Under the pieces are notes generated by a model. The model ran no database searches. It was not told the origin of the DNA and was given only the letters and a program-made list of their open reading frames with translations. The translations under genes were made by a program, and so were the position numbers. Of a stretch of 64,000 nt of DNA, positions 26,135-35,313 are shown one piece after another. This DNA comes from Promicromonospora sp042731755 (GTDB lineage Bacteria; Actinomycetota; Actinomycetes; Actinomycetales; Cellulomonadaceae): assembly GCF_042731755.1 (NCBI RefSeq), contig NZ_JBHWLR010000003.1:186001-250000 (forward strand), read 5' to 3'. How positions within the stretch are numbered: position 1 is the first letter of the stretch; every line of letters starts with the position of its first letter.

Positions 26135-26517
26135 CAGTGACCCCCGGTGAAGACGTTGATGAGGTGGCGCGGCAGGAAGCCCGCCATCGTCACGACGAAG
26201 AGGCCGACGACGACCCACAGCATGACCTTCTGGTACTTGGGGCCCTTGGCCCAGAAGTCCACCAGGATGATGCGGATGCCGTTGAAGGCGTGGAAGACGA
26301 TCGCGGCCACGAGCCCGGCCTCGCCGAGCCCCATGATCGGGGTCTGGTACGTGCCGATCGCGGCGTTGTACGCCTCGGGGGACACGCGCACCAGGGCTGT
26401 GTCGAGCACGTGCACGAGCAAGAAGAAGAAGATCAGCACGCCGGTCACGCGGTGCGCGACCCACGACCACATGCCTTCACGGCCGCGGTACAACGTGCCT
26501 GCTGGTGCGGTGGGCAC
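26134..26517 (-). CDS. sdhC: Succinate dehydrogenase cytochrome b556 subunit
   Basis: 127 residues, three helices. SWVAHRVTGVLIFFFLLVHV contains the SxxHRxTG quinone-site motif and the haem-ligand His (LLVHVLDT); VFHAFNGIRIILVDF is the second conserved block. GTG at 26517 is preceded by AGGAGG. First gene of the operon, 114 nt downstream of a CRP/GlxR-like site. Confidence 0.94.
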   Translation of the reverse strand: MPTAPAGTLYRGREGMWSWVAHRVTGVLIFFFLLVHVLDTALVRVSPEAYNAAIGTYQTPIMGLGEAGLVAAIVFHAFNGIRIILVDFWAKGPKYQKVMLWVVVGLFVVTMAGFLPRHLINVFTGGH

Positions 26518-26630
26518 TTCGGGAGCCTCCTATGGCTGTCCGGCTGGGGGGTGGCTGGTCCCCACTGTAATGACAAAGGTTCGCCTCGATCGCCGCCCGG
26601 CAGCCCTCGCGGGCATCAAGACACGGCATT

Positions 26631-26646
26631 TGTGACTGATCCCACA
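26631..26646 (-). promoter_or_regulatory. CRP/GlxR-like operator upstream of sdhCDAB
   Basis: TGTGACTGATCCCACA is a 16-bp near match to TGTGA-N6-TCACA, differing at one position of the right half. It lies 114 bp before sdhC GTG and 142 bp before manC ATG. sdh genes are known targets of GlxR in corynebacteria, which supports assignment to sdh, but the site could act on either gene. Confidence 0.5.
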
Positions 26647-26787
26647 GGGGAGATGTCGTGGCTTCGGGCACCCGTCAGGTTGCTCGTGCGTTGCTGCCCG
26701 GACCCGACCCTGGAACCAGCCAGGGTTCGCCCGGAATTCGGCGAGTTTTGGCTGCGGGAACGTGGTCCGGCTGACATCCTGCGGGGC

Positions 26788-27921
26788 ATGACTTCGGCCG
26801 CCGCCCTATCGTCCCCGATCGACGACTTCTTCGCAGTGGTACCAGCCGGCGGGTCCGGCACGAGGCTCTGGCCGCTGTCCCGCGGCGGGGAGCCCAAGTT
26901 CCTGCACGACCTCGTGGGATCGGGCGAGTCCCTGCTCCAGTCCACGGAGCGCCGGCTGCGCCCGCTGGCGGGACCCGACGGCGTCGTCCTGGTCACGGGT
27001 GAGCAGCACGTCGCCGCCTGCCGGGCGCAGCTCCCGGGCCTGTCCGACGACGCCGTGCTCGCCGAGCCGTCGCCGCGCGAGTCCATGGCGGCGATCGGGC
27101 TGGCGGCGGCCGTCCTGGAGAAGCGGCACGGCGACGTGGTGATCGGCTCGTTCGCCGCCGACCACGTGATCCACGGGACGCGCGCGTTCCAGCTGGCGGT
27201 CCGCGAGGCCGTGGCCGCCGCGCGGGCGGGCTACGTCACCACCGTCGGGATCGCCGCGTCGCGGCCGTCGACCGCCTTCGGGTACGTGCGCTCGGGCGAG
27301 CCGCTCGGCGTCGAGGGCGCGCCGCACACGCTGCACGTGCGCGGCTTCACCGAGAAGCCCGACGCCGCCACCGCGCGCACCTACCTCGCCTCGGGCGAGT
27401 ACCGCTGGAACGCGGGCATGTTCGTCTCGCGCACGTCCGTGCTGCTGGGGCACCTCGCCGAGCAGCGGCCCGCGCTGCACGACGGCCTGCGGACCGTCGC
27501 CGACGCGTGGGACACCCCGCGCCGCGCCGCGGTGCTCGCGGAGGTGTGGCCGGGCCTGGAGAAGATCGCGATCGACCACGCGGTGGCCGAGCCGGTCGCG
27601 GAGGCGGGCGGCGTCGCCGTCGTGCCGGGGACCTTCGGGTGGGACGACGTCGGGGACTACAACTCGCTGGCCGTGCTCCTGCCGTCCGACGACGACCGCG
27701 GCGCCAAGGTGCTCGGCGACCCCGGCGACGTGCTGCGCATCGAGAGCGCCGGCTCCGTGGTGGTCCCGGCGTCCGGCCGGCTGGTGACGGTGCTGGGGCT
27801 GGACGACGTCGTCGTCGTGGACACGCCCGACGCGCTCCTGGTGACCACGCGCGCACGTGCGCAGCAGGTCAAGGACGTGGTCGCCGCGGTCCGCGAACGG
27901 GGCAGGGAGGATCTGCTCTGA
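26788..27921 (+). CDS. manC: Mannose-1-phosphate guanylyltransferase
   Basis: 377 residues. Makes GDP-mannose from mannose-1-P and GTP for glycolipids, mannosylated proteins and polysaccharide. The nucleotidyltransferase signature VVPAGGSGTRLWPLSRGGEPKF (~17-38) and GFTEKPDAATARTYL plus WNAGMFV are seen. The C-terminal half has the FGWDDVGDYNSLA motif and a beta-helix-like region; there is no fused isomerase domain. ATG at 26788 is preceded only by a weak GCGGGG. It is divergent from sdhCDAB. Confidence 0.92.
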   Translation: MTSAAALSSPIDDFFAVVPAGGSGTRLWPLSRGGEPKFLHDLVGSGESLLQSTERRLRPLAGPDGVVLVTGEQHVAACRAQLPGLSDDAVLAEPSPRESMAAIGLAAAVLEKRHGDVVIGSFAADHVIHGTRAFQLAVREAVAAARAGYVTTVGIAASRPSTAFGYVRSGEPLGVEGAPHTLHVRGFTEKPDAATARTYLASGEYRWNAGMFVSRTSVLLGHLAEQRPALHDGLRTVADAWDTPRRAAVLAEVWPGLEKIAIDHAVAEPVAEAGGVAVVPGTFGWDDVGDYNSLAVLLPSDDDRGAKVLGDPGDVLRIESAGSVVVPASGRLVTVLGLDDVVVVDTPDALLVTTRARAQQVKDVVAAVRERGREDLL

Positions 27922-28006
27922 ATCAAGGATCTTTCCCTGATGTCTCACAGATGTCCGCATGGTGGGACGCATCGCCCGCTGCCGTGTCTCGCGGGGCGGA
28001 CGGCGC

Positions 28007-28012
28007 TACCGT
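28007..28012 (+). promoter_or_regulatory. -10 element TACCGT, leaderless M20 gene
   Basis: TACCGT is followed by 6 nt (GAGTGC) and the GTG at 28019. No Shine-Dalgarno is seen. Confidence 0.4.
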
Positions 28013-28018
28013 GAGTGC

Positions 28019-29311
28019 GTGAACCCGACCCACGAACCCGTCAGTATCGCCGATTTCGATCAGATCGTTTCGCACGATCAGATGCCGGTCGGGGACGTGC
28101 CCGGGGGGAACGCGACGGACGTCGTCGCAGGCCTGGCGGCCAGGGTCGGCGAGCTGGCCGACGGGTTCGACGCGGAGCTGGTCGCGTTCCGCCGCGACGT
28201 GCACCGCCACCCCGAGCTGTCGCGCCAGGAGATCCGCACCTCAGCGCTGCTGGTCGAGCGCCTGCGGGCCGCCGGGCTGGACCCGCGCCCGCTGCCGACG
28301 GGCTCCGGTCTGGTCTGCGACATCGGCCCCGACCACGGGCCCGACGGCGAGGGCCGGGTGGGCCTGCGCGCCGACCTCGACGCGCTGCCGCTGCACGAGA
28401 CGAGCGGCGTGGAGTTCGCCTCGACCCGGCCGGGCGTGGCCCACGCCTGCGGGCACGACGTGCACACCACGGTGGTGCTCGGCGCGGGCCTCGTGCTCGC
28501 CCGCCTCCAGGAGGAGGGGCGGCTGCGGCGCGGCGTCCGGCTCTTCTTCCAGCCCGCCGAGGAGGTCTTCCCGGGCGGCGCGGAGGACATCATCAACAAG
28601 ACCTCCGAGCTGGACGGCGTGGACCGCATGGCCGCGCTGCACTGCGACCCGAAGTTCGACGTCGGCCACGTGGGTACCCGCATCGGCCCCATCACGTCGG
28701 CGAGCGACTCCGTCATGGTGACCATCTCGTCGCCCGGCGGCCACACCTCCCGCCCGCACCTCACCGGCGACGTCGTGTTCGCGCTCGGCCAGGTCATCAC
28801 GCAGACGCCCGCCGTGCTCGGCCGGCGGCTGGACCCCCGCTCGGGCGTGAACCTCACGTGGGGCGCCGTCCAGGCGGGCTCGACGCCGAACGCGATCCCG
28901 TCGACCGGCATCCTGAAGGGCACGCTGCGCTGCCTCGACGTCCGCGCGTGGGAGAAGGCGGGCGAGCTGGTCCGCGAGGCCGTGGAGCAGGTCGTGGCCC
29001 CCTACCAGGTCGACATCTCGGTGACCGTGACCCACGGCGTGCCGCCCGTCGAGAACGAGGCGGAGGCCACCGGCGACCTCGAGGCGGCCATCCGGGACGC
29101 CGTCGGGCCCGACGCCGTGCAGCTCACCGAGCAGTCGATGGGCGGCGAGGACTTCGCCTGGTACCTGCGCAAGGTCCCGGGCACGATGGCGCGGCTCGGC
29201 GTGCGCACGCCGGGCGGCCGCACCTACGACCTGCACCAGGGCGACCTGGTCGTGGATGAGCGCGCGATCGGCGTGGGCGTAAGGACACTCGCCCAGTTCG
29301 CTGCCTCCTGA
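28019..29311 (+). CDS. M20-family amidohydrolase (peptidase M20D type)
   Basis: 430 residues. FRRDVHRHPELSRQEIRT is the M20D start, and metal ligands are in ACGHDVHTT and FFQPAEEVFPGGA. GGHTSRPHLTGDV belongs to the dimerisation domain. The family hydrolyses N-acyl amino acids, hippurate or IAA-amide-like conjugates; the substrate is not readable here. GTG at 28019 is used on the -10 spacing, leaving a ~50-residue N-terminal extension before the core. It precedes the nucleoside-binding lipoprotein but is separated from it by an independent promoter region. Confidence 0.9.
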   Translation: MNPTHEPVSIADFDQIVSHDQMPVGDVPGGNATDVVAGLAARVGELADGFDAELVAFRRDVHRHPELSRQEIRTSALLVERLRAAGLDPRPLPTGSGLVCDIGPDHGPDGEGRVGLRADLDALPLHETSGVEFASTRPGVAHACGHDVHTTVVLGAGLVLARLQEEGRLRRGVRLFFQPAEEVFPGGAEDIINKTSELDGVDRMAALHCDPKFDVGHVGTRIGPITSASDSVMVTISSPGGHTSRPHLTGDVVFALGQVITQTPAVLGRRLDPRSGVNLTWGAVQAGSTPNAIPSTGILKGTLRCLDVRAWEKAGELVREAVEQVVAPYQVDISVTVTHGVPPVENEAEATGDLEAAIRDAVGPDAVQLTEQSMGGEDFAWYLRKVPGTMARLGVRTPGGRTYDLHQGDLVVDERAIGVGVRTLAQFAAS

Positions 29312-29339
29312 GCGAGAAGTGTTGCTGTCGATGACGCTT

Positions 29340-29415
29340 CGGTAACGACTTACTCCGGTTACCGTCTCGAAACGCGAAATGCCAGATGCGCTGGCTACCC
29401 TCGGTGCGGTATAGG
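29340..29415 (+). promoter_or_regulatory. Leader of nucleoside-binding lipoprotein: CGGTAAC/GTTACCG and -10 TATAGG
   Basis: CGGTAAC (29340-29346) and GTTACCG (29358-29364) form a perfect 7-bp inverted repeat with an 11-nt spacer. It includes CGGTAACGA-N5-TCCGG, also found at 4027-4045 before the other binding-protein gene. TATAGG (29410-29415) is a -10 candidate 50 nt before the start codon. Confidence 0.4.
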
Positions 29416-29465
29416 GCTCCAGATCCGTCTGGAACGTCGCCCTCAGGATCATCGAAGGAGCACCA

Positions 29466-30548
29466 GTGAAGAAGGCTGTCTGGCTCACCGCCCTTGCGGG
29501 AGCAACGGCGCTCGCGCTCTCGGCGTGCGGCGCCGCCCCGGAGGAGTCCACTGGTGGCGAGACCGCCGCCGCCAGTGACTTCAAGCCCTGCATCGTCTCG
29601 GACGCCGGCGGGTTCGACGACAAGAGCTTCAACCAGCTCAGCTTCGAAGGCGTGAACGCTGCCGCCGACGAGCTCGGCACGAAGGCCGTCTCGGTCCAGT
29701 CCGCGTCCGAGAGCGACTACAAGGGCAACGTCGAGTCCCTCGTGGCGGAGGACTGCGACACGATCGTCACCGTCGGCTTCGCGCTGTCGGCCACCACGAT
29801 CGAGTCCGCGACCGAGAACCCGGACATCGACTACATCATCATCGACGACGCGGCCGACGCGGACTTCGACGGCAAGGCCGACGCCGACAACATCAAGCCG
29901 CTGCTGTACGACACGGCGCAGGGCGCGTTCCTCGCGGGCTACCTCGCCGCGGGCTACTCGGAGGCCGGCAAGGTCGGCACCTTCGGTGGCATGGACTACC
30001 CGACCGTCACCATCTTCATGGACGGCTTCAAGCAGGGCATCGACTACTACAACGAGACCAAGGGCGAGAACGTCGAGCTCGTCGGCTGGGACGGCAAGAA
30101 GGGCTCGTTCACGGGCGGCTTCGCGGCCGACCCGGCGGCCAAGCAGACCGCGCAGAACGTCCTGGACCAGGGGGTCGACGTGATCCTGCCCGTCGGTGGC
30201 CCGATCTACCAGTCGGCCATGGACGCGATCGCGGACTCGGGCGAGGACGTCGCCCTCGTGGGCGTGGACGCCGACTTCTACGAGTCGGACCCGGCCACGC
30301 AGGACATCGTGCTGACCTCGATCCTCAAGGGGATGGACGTCTCCACGCAGGAGGCCGTCGTCGCCTCGGGCAAGGACGAGTTCGACCCGACCCCGTACGT
30401 GGGTACCCTCGAGAACGGCGGCGTGGACATCGCCCCGCTGCACAACTTCGAGGACAAGGTGGACCCGGCCCTGTGGGAAGAGGTCCAGGCCCTCAAGGAG
30501 TCGATCATCGCCGGCGACGTCAAGGTGGAGTCCTACCTCGCCAAGTGA
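29466..30548 (+). CDS. BMP-family nucleoside-binding lipoprotein
   Basis: 360 residues. Signal peptide VKKAVWLTALAGATALALSACG with lipobox LSAC. The body shows BMP (Med/PnrA-type) motifs: SDAGGFDDKSFNQLSFEGV and PVGGPIYQSAMDAI. It captures purine or other nucleosides outside the membrane and passes them to the permeases encoded downstream. GTG at 29466 follows GAAGGAG. A strong hairpin separates it from the ATPase gene. Confidence 0.94.
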   Translation: MKKAVWLTALAGATALALSACGAAPEESTGGETAAASDFKPCIVSDAGGFDDKSFNQLSFEGVNAAADELGTKAVSVQSASESDYKGNVESLVAEDCDTIVTVGFALSATTIESATENPDIDYIIIDDAADADFDGKADADNIKPLLYDTAQGAFLAGYLAAGYSEAGKVGTFGGMDYPTVTIFMDGFKQGIDYYNETKGENVELVGWDGKKGSFTGGFAADPAAKQTAQNVLDQGVDVILPVGGPIYQSAMDAIADSGEDVALVGVDADFYESDPATQDIVLTSILKGMDVSTQEAVVASGKDEFDPTPYVGTLENGGVDIAPLHNFEDKVDPALWEEVQALKESIIAGDVKVESYLAK

Positions 30549-30618
30549 CCCGCGGGTCACGGCTGACGGCCGACCGGTCGCAGGCTGACCGGTCGACGGT
30601 CGAGACTTGACGCAAGAT

Positions 30619-30658
30619 GGTCCCGGGGGGCACGGCATGCGCCGTGCGCCCCGGGACC
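30619..30658 (+). terminator. 18-bp hairpin between binding protein and ATPase genes
   Basis: GGTCCCGGGGGGCACGGC pairs with GCCGTGCGCCCCGGGACC with one G/G mismatch and the loop ATGC. It lies 70 nt after the lipoprotein stop; no T-run. The peptide ABC operon has a hairpin at the same place. Confidence 0.7.
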
Positions 30659-30693
30659 TGTCATGAGCAGGACCCCTGTCGGGAAGGATTCCT

Positions 30694-32220
30694 ATGCGGC
30701 TCGAGCTGCGCGGCATCACCAAGCGCTTCGGCGCGCTCGTCGCGAACGACCACATCGACCTGGTGGTGCAGCCAGGTGAGATCCACTCGCTCCTGGGCGA
30801 GAACGGGGCGGGCAAGTCCACCCTGATGAACGTGCTGTACGGCCTGTACGAGGCCGACGAGGGCGAGATCCTCCTGGACGACGTCGTCCAGGACTTCGCC
30901 GGACCGGGCGACGCCATGGGTGCGGGCATCGGCATGGTGCACCAGCACTTCATGCTCGTGCCCGTCTTCACCGTGGCGGAGAACGTCATGCTCGGTCACG
31001 AGCAGACCCGCGGCGGCGGGCGCCTCGACCTGGAGGCGGCCCGCGCCCAGGTGCGGGAGATCTCCGCCCGCTTCGGCTTCCACGTGGACCCCGACGCCGT
31101 GGTCGAGGACCTGCCCGTGGGCGTGCAGCAGCGGGTCGAGATCATCAAGGCGCTCTCCCGGAACGCCGACGTGCTGGTCTTCGACGAGCCGACGGCGGTG
31201 CTGACGCCGCAGGAGACCGACGAGCTGATGGCGATCATGCGCCAGCTGCGCGACGAGGGCTCCGCGATCGTGTTCATCACCCACAAGCTGCGCGAGGTGC
31301 GCGCCGTGGCCGACCGCATCACGGTGATCCGGCACGGCAAGGTCGTGGGCGAGGCCAGCCCGACGGCGTCCGACGCCGAGCTCGCCTCCCTGATGGTCGG
31401 TCGCTCCGTCGAGCTCACCGTGCAGAAGGAGACGCCCACCCTGCGGGACAACGCGCTCAAGGTCACCGACCTGGTGGTCACCAGCGGGTCCGGCGTCGTG
31501 GTGGTCGACGGCGTCAGCTTCGAGGTGCGCGGCGGCGAGGTGCTCGTGATCGCCGGCGTGCAGGGCAACGGCCAGACCGAGCTCACCGAGGCCCTGATCG
31601 GGCTGCAGGGCGACGTGTCCGGCAGCATCGCGCTCGACGGCAAGGAGCTGGTGGGCCGCTCGGTGCGCCGCATCCTCGACCAGGGCGTGGGCTTCGTGCC
31701 CGAGGACCGCACGCTCGACGGGCTGATCGGCGAGTTCACCATCGCCGAGAACCTCATGCTCGACCGCACCGACGGGCCGCCCTTCGTGAAGGCGGGCGCC
31801 CTGCAGCTGTCCCACCGCGACCGGTTCGCGGACGAGAAGGTCGCCGAGTTCGACGTCCGCACGCAGAGCATCACCACGCCGGTGGGGCGCCTGTCGGGCG
31901 GCAACCAGCAGAAGGTGGTGCTCGCCCGCGAGCTGTCCCGCGACCTGCGCCTGTTCGTCGCGGCCCAGCCGACGCGCGGCGTGGACGTGGGCTCCATCGA
32001 GTTCATCCACAAGCGGATCGTCGCCACGCGCGACGCCGGGGTGCCGGTGGTCGTGGTCTCGACCGAGCTGGACGAGGCGGTGGCCCTGGCCGACCGCATC
32101 ATGGTGATGTACCGCGGCAAGGTCGTGGGCATCGTGCCCGCGGACACCCCGCGTGACGTGCTGGGCCTGATGATGGCGGGGATCTCGCCTGAGGACGCGA
32201 ACGGAGGCGAGGCGGCATGA
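30694..32220 (+). CDS. Nucleoside ABC transporter ATPase (NupA/RbsA-like, two domains)
   Basis: 508 residues, two nucleotide-binding domains. Domain 1: Walker A GENGAGKSTLMN, degenerate signature LPVGVQQRVEI, Walker B VLVFDEPTAVLTP. Domain 2: Walker A replaced by GVQGNGQTELTEA, signature LSGGNQQKVVLAR and Walker B region LFVAAQPTRGVD in which the catalytic Glu is absent, as in the sugar/nucleoside subclass. It couples ATP to import by the two permeases. ATG follows GGGAAGGA; the stop overlaps the first permease (ATGA). Confidence 0.95.
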   Translation: MRLELRGITKRFGALVANDHIDLVVQPGEIHSLLGENGAGKSTLMNVLYGLYEADEGEILLDDVVQDFAGPGDAMGAGIGMVHQHFMLVPVFTVAENVMLGHEQTRGGGRLDLEAARAQVREISARFGFHVDPDAVVEDLPVGVQQRVEIIKALSRNADVLVFDEPTAVLTPQETDELMAIMRQLRDEGSAIVFITHKLREVRAVADRITVIRHGKVVGEASPTASDAELASLMVGRSVELTVQKETPTLRDNALKVTDLVVTSGSGVVVVDGVSFEVRGGEVLVIAGVQGNGQTELTEALIGLQGDVSGSIALDGKELVGRSVRRILDQGVGFVPEDRTLDGLIGEFTIAENLMLDRTDGPPFVKAGALQLSHRDRFADEKVAEFDVRTQSITTPVGRLSGGNQQKVVLARELSRDLRLFVAAQPTRGVDVGSIEFIHKRIVATRDAGVPVVVVSTELDEAVALADRIMVMYRGKVVGIVPADTPRDVLGLMMAGISPEDANGGEAA

Positions 32221-33569
32221 ACGCGCCCGAACCGAGCCCGGGGAACAACCCCGAGCAGGAGCCGGGCCTCGACCCCGGCACCGCCGAGGAGCTGGAGCAG
32301 GAGCGCGCCCGCGAGCTGGGCGCACCCGCCGGCGAGGAGGTGCAGGACACCGCCAGCCGCATGGCCAGGGCCCTGCAGCAGACGATGACCAGCTCCTGGA
32401 CCGTGGCCGTCGGCGCCGTGCTGCTCGCCGTCGTCGCGGGCTCGATCATGATCGCCTTCACCGACGAGGAGGTGAAGGCGGCCGCGGTGTACTTCTTCGC
32501 GCGGCCCGTCGACACCTTCGTCGCGATCGGGCAGGCGGTCGGCGGCGCCTACGCCGCGCTGTTCCGCGGCTCCGTGGTGAACCTCCAGGCACCGGACTTC
32601 GTCACCGCGATCCGGCCGCTGACCGAGACGTTCAGCTACGCGACCCCGCTCATCGCGGCGGGCCTCGGCGTGGCGCTCGCGTTCCGGGCCGGCCTGTTCA
32701 ACATCGGTGGCCAGGGGCAGATGCTCGTGGCGGCCGCGGCGGCCGGCTGGGTGGGCTTCGGCGTCAGCGGGGTGCCGTTCCCGCTGCACCTGCTGCTGGC
32801 TCTCATCGCCGGCATCGCGGCCGGCGCCGTGTGGGCCGGCATCGCGGGCGTGCTCAAGGCCCGCACCGGGGCGCACGAGGTGATCGTCACGATCATGCTC
32901 AACTACGTCGCGTTCTACCTGATCTCCTACTTCCTGGCGACGCCGGGCCTGCTGCAGGCGCCCGGCTCGTCCAACCCCAAGACGCCGCCGACCCCCGAGT
33001 CGGCGCAGCTGCCCACCCTGCTGGGCGACCGGTTCAACGTGACCTGGGGCTTCGTGCTGGCCCTGCTGGCCGTCGTCGGCGTGTGGTGGCTGCTCAACCG
33101 CTCGTCCACCGGCTTCGCGTTCCGCGCCGTCGGCGAGAACCCGCGTGCGGCGCGCGTGGCCGGCATCGACACGGGGCGGGCCACGATCAACGTGATGCTG
33201 GTGGCCGGTGGCCTGGTCGGCCTGGCCGGCGCCTCGCAGGTGCTGGGCGGCGTGACCACGGGCTTCAGCTCCGACATCGACGCCGGCATCGGGTTCGACG
33301 CCATCACCGTCGCGCTGCTCGGCGGGTCCAACCCGTGGGGCGTGCTCGCGGCGGGCATCCTGTTCGGCGCGTTCAAGGCGGGCGGCACCACCATGCAGGC
33401 CGCCGAGGGCGTCCCGAGCGACATCGTGCTCGTGGTCCAGTCGCTCATCGTGCTGTTCATCGCCGCGCCGCCGCTGGTGCGGGCCATCTTCCGGCTGCCC
33501 GACCCGAACCGGCGTCGGACACCGAAGAAGGCCAAGGCGGCCCGGAACCGGAAGGAGGCGGCCGCGTGA
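32217..33569 (+). CDS. Nucleoside ABC transporter permease 1
   Basis: 450 residues. A charged ~55-residue N-terminal cytoplasmic region precedes ~9-10 helices of the BPD_transp_2 family; conserved AGLFNIGGQGQMLV and KARTGAHEVIVTIMLNY identify the YufP/NupP group. ATG overlaps the ATPase stop by 4 nt. The C-terminal tail is highly basic (RRRTPKKAKAARNRKEAAA). Confidence 0.93.
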   Translation: MNAPEPSPGNNPEQEPGLDPGTAEELEQERARELGAPAGEEVQDTASRMARALQQTMTSSWTVAVGAVLLAVVAGSIMIAFTDEEVKAAAVYFFARPVDTFVAIGQAVGGAYAALFRGSVVNLQAPDFVTAIRPLTETFSYATPLIAAGLGVALAFRAGLFNIGGQGQMLVAAAAAGWVGFGVSGVPFPLHLLLALIAGIAAGAVWAGIAGVLKARTGAHEVIVTIMLNYVAFYLISYFLATPGLLQAPGSSNPKTPPTPESAQLPTLLGDRFNVTWGFVLALLAVVGVWWLLNRSSTGFAFRAVGENPRAARVAGIDTGRATINVMLVAGGLVGLAGASQVLGGVTTGFSSDIDAGIGFDAITVALLGGSNPWGVLAAGILFGAFKAGGTTMQAAEGVPSDIVLVVQSLIVLFIAAPPLVRAIFRLPDPNRRRTPKKAKAARNRKEAAA

Positions 33570-34864
33570 GCGCCGACCACCAGACCACCCAGCTCGACGC
33601 GCCGCTGTCGGAGACGACGCGCACCGTCACGCTCGTGTCGTGGAAGACGGCGGGCGTGCTGCTCACCGTGACCGTGCTGTACGCGCTGCTGCTGCTCGCC
33701 GTGCCGCACTCGGGCGACACCCGGTTCCTGCTGTCCCAGCGCGGCGACTTCTTCCAGATCCCCGTGATCGTGGTGCCCGCGACGGTGTTCGCGTGGGTGT
33801 GCGGCGCGGTGATGCTCACGGTGACCGCCGTCGCCTTCGCGCTCACGGCGCGCGGCCGCCGGACGTCGGTCTGGCTCGTCGTGCTCTACTCCCTGGCCGG
33901 CCTGCTCGGCTTCCTGGCCTGGGCCGGCGCGGGCAGCCCCCGCGACCTGTCGATCGTCGGCCTGCTCGGCGGCGCCGTGCTGTGGTCCGTGCCGTTCGTC
34001 TACGGCGCGCTGGGCGGCGTGATCGGCGAGCGCGCGGGCGTCGTCAACATCGCGATCGAGGCGCAGCTCCTCGGTGCGGCGTTCACGGCGGCGATCGTCT
34101 CCTCGATCACGAACAGCGCCGTGGCCGGTCTGGTCGCGGCCCTGTTCGCGGGCGCGCTCGTGGCCCTGGTCCTCGGCGTGTTCGCCATCACGTACCACGT
34201 GAACCAGGTGATCGTCGGTGTCGTGCTCAACGTGCTGGTGGTCGGCCTGACCAGCTTCCTGTACTCGCAGGTGCTGGTGCCGAGCGCGGAGACGCTGAAC
34301 TCGACCACGCGGTTCCAGTCCATCCCGATCCCGGTGTTGTCGGACATCCCGGTGATCGGCCCGGTCCTGTTCGACCAGCCGCTGCTCATCTACCTGATGT
34401 TCATCGCCGTGCCGACCGTCTGGTACACGCTGAACCGCACCCGCTGGGGCCTGCGCCTGCGGGCCGTGGGCGAGCACCCGAAGGCCGCCGACACCGTGGG
34501 CATCGACGTGGTGCGCACCCGGTACAACGCCGTGCTCGTGGCCGGTGCCGTGGCCGGCCTGGGCGGTGCGTTCTACACGACCGTCCAGCTCAGCCAGTTC
34601 GGCGAGAACATGACCGGCGGCGCGGGCTACATCGCCCTGGCCGCCGTCATCTTCGGCAAGTGGGACCCGGTGCGCGCCGCCTTCGCGGGCCTGCTGTTCG
34701 GCTTCGCGTCGAACCTGCAGAACGTGCTGTCCGTGGTGGGATCGCCCGTGCCGAGCCAGTTCATGCTCATGATCCCGTACGTCGTCACCCTGCTCGCCGT
34801 CGCGGGCCTCGTCGGGCGCTCGCGCCCGCCGGCCGCGTCGGGCGAGCCGTACGTCAAGGGGTGA
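33566..34864 (+). CDS. Nucleoside ABC transporter permease 2
   Basis: 432 residues; GTG overlaps the previous TGA (GTGA). GVIGERAGVVNIAIEAQLL and TYHVNQVIVGVVLNVLVVG are the conserved YufQ/NupQ motifs. It pairs with permease 1 in the membrane. The N-terminal ~100 residues hold extra hydrophobic segments compared with the ~310-residue minimal form. Confidence 0.93.
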   Translation: MSADHQTTQLDAPLSETTRTVTLVSWKTAGVLLTVTVLYALLLLAVPHSGDTRFLLSQRGDFFQIPVIVVPATVFAWVCGAVMLTVTAVAFALTARGRRTSVWLVVLYSLAGLLGFLAWAGAGSPRDLSIVGLLGGAVLWSVPFVYGALGGVIGERAGVVNIAIEAQLLGAAFTAAIVSSITNSAVAGLVAALFAGALVALVLGVFAITYHVNQVIVGVVLNVLVVGLTSFLYSQVLVPSAETLNSTTRFQSIPIPVLSDIPVIGPVLFDQPLLIYLMFIAVPTVWYTLNRTRWGLRLRAVGEHPKAADTVGIDVVRTRYNAVLVAGAVAGLGGAFYTTVQLSQFGENMTGGAGYIALAAVIFGKWDPVRAAFAGLLFGFASNLQNVLSVVGSPVPSQFMLMIPYVVTLLAVAGLVGRSRPPAASGEPYVKG

Positions 34865-34866
34865 GG

Positions 34867-35313
34867 ATGGTGGACGTGAGCTCAGTGGAACAGGTGCGCC
34901 CGGACGGCGTCGTGGACTGGGACGGCCTGCGGGCCGCGGCCCGCGACGCCGTCGGCAAGGCCTATGCGCCTTACTCGGAATTCAAGGTCGGCGCGGCGGC
35001 CTTCGCCGCCGACGGTCGCCTCCTGACGGGCGCGAACGTCGAGAACGCGGCGTACGGGGTCACGCTGTGCGCCGAGTGCTCGCTGGTCAGCGCGCTGATC
35101 ATGTCTGGCGGCGGGCGGCTGGCCGCGTTCACCTGCGTGAACGCGCTCGGCGAGACGATCATGCCGTGCGGCCGGTGCCGGCAGCTCCTGTGGGAGCACG
35201 GCGGCGCCGAGCTGCTCGTGGACACCCCGCTGGGCATCGTGCCGATGACGGAAGTACTGCCCCAGGCCTTCGGGCCGGGCGACCTGGATCACGTGCGAGA
35301 GGCAACACGATGA
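34867..35313 (+). CDS. cdd: Cytidine deaminase
   Basis: 148 residues. Converts cytidine/deoxycytidine to uridine forms. The zinc site is TLCAECSLVSAL (Cys-Ala-Glu, the tetrameric class) and PCGRCRQLLWEH; YAPYSEFKVGAA is the N-terminal motif. ATG at 34867 follows AAGGGGTGAGG and lies 2 nt after the permease stop. It begins the catabolic half of the nucleoside operon. Confidence 0.96.
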   Translation: MVDVSSVEQVRPDGVVDWDGLRAAARDAVGKAYAPYSEFKVGAAAFAADGRLLTGANVENAAYGVTLCAECSLVSALIMSGGGRLAAFTCVNALGETIMPCGRCRQLLWEHGGAELLVDTPLGIVPMTEVLPQAFGPGDLDHVREATR

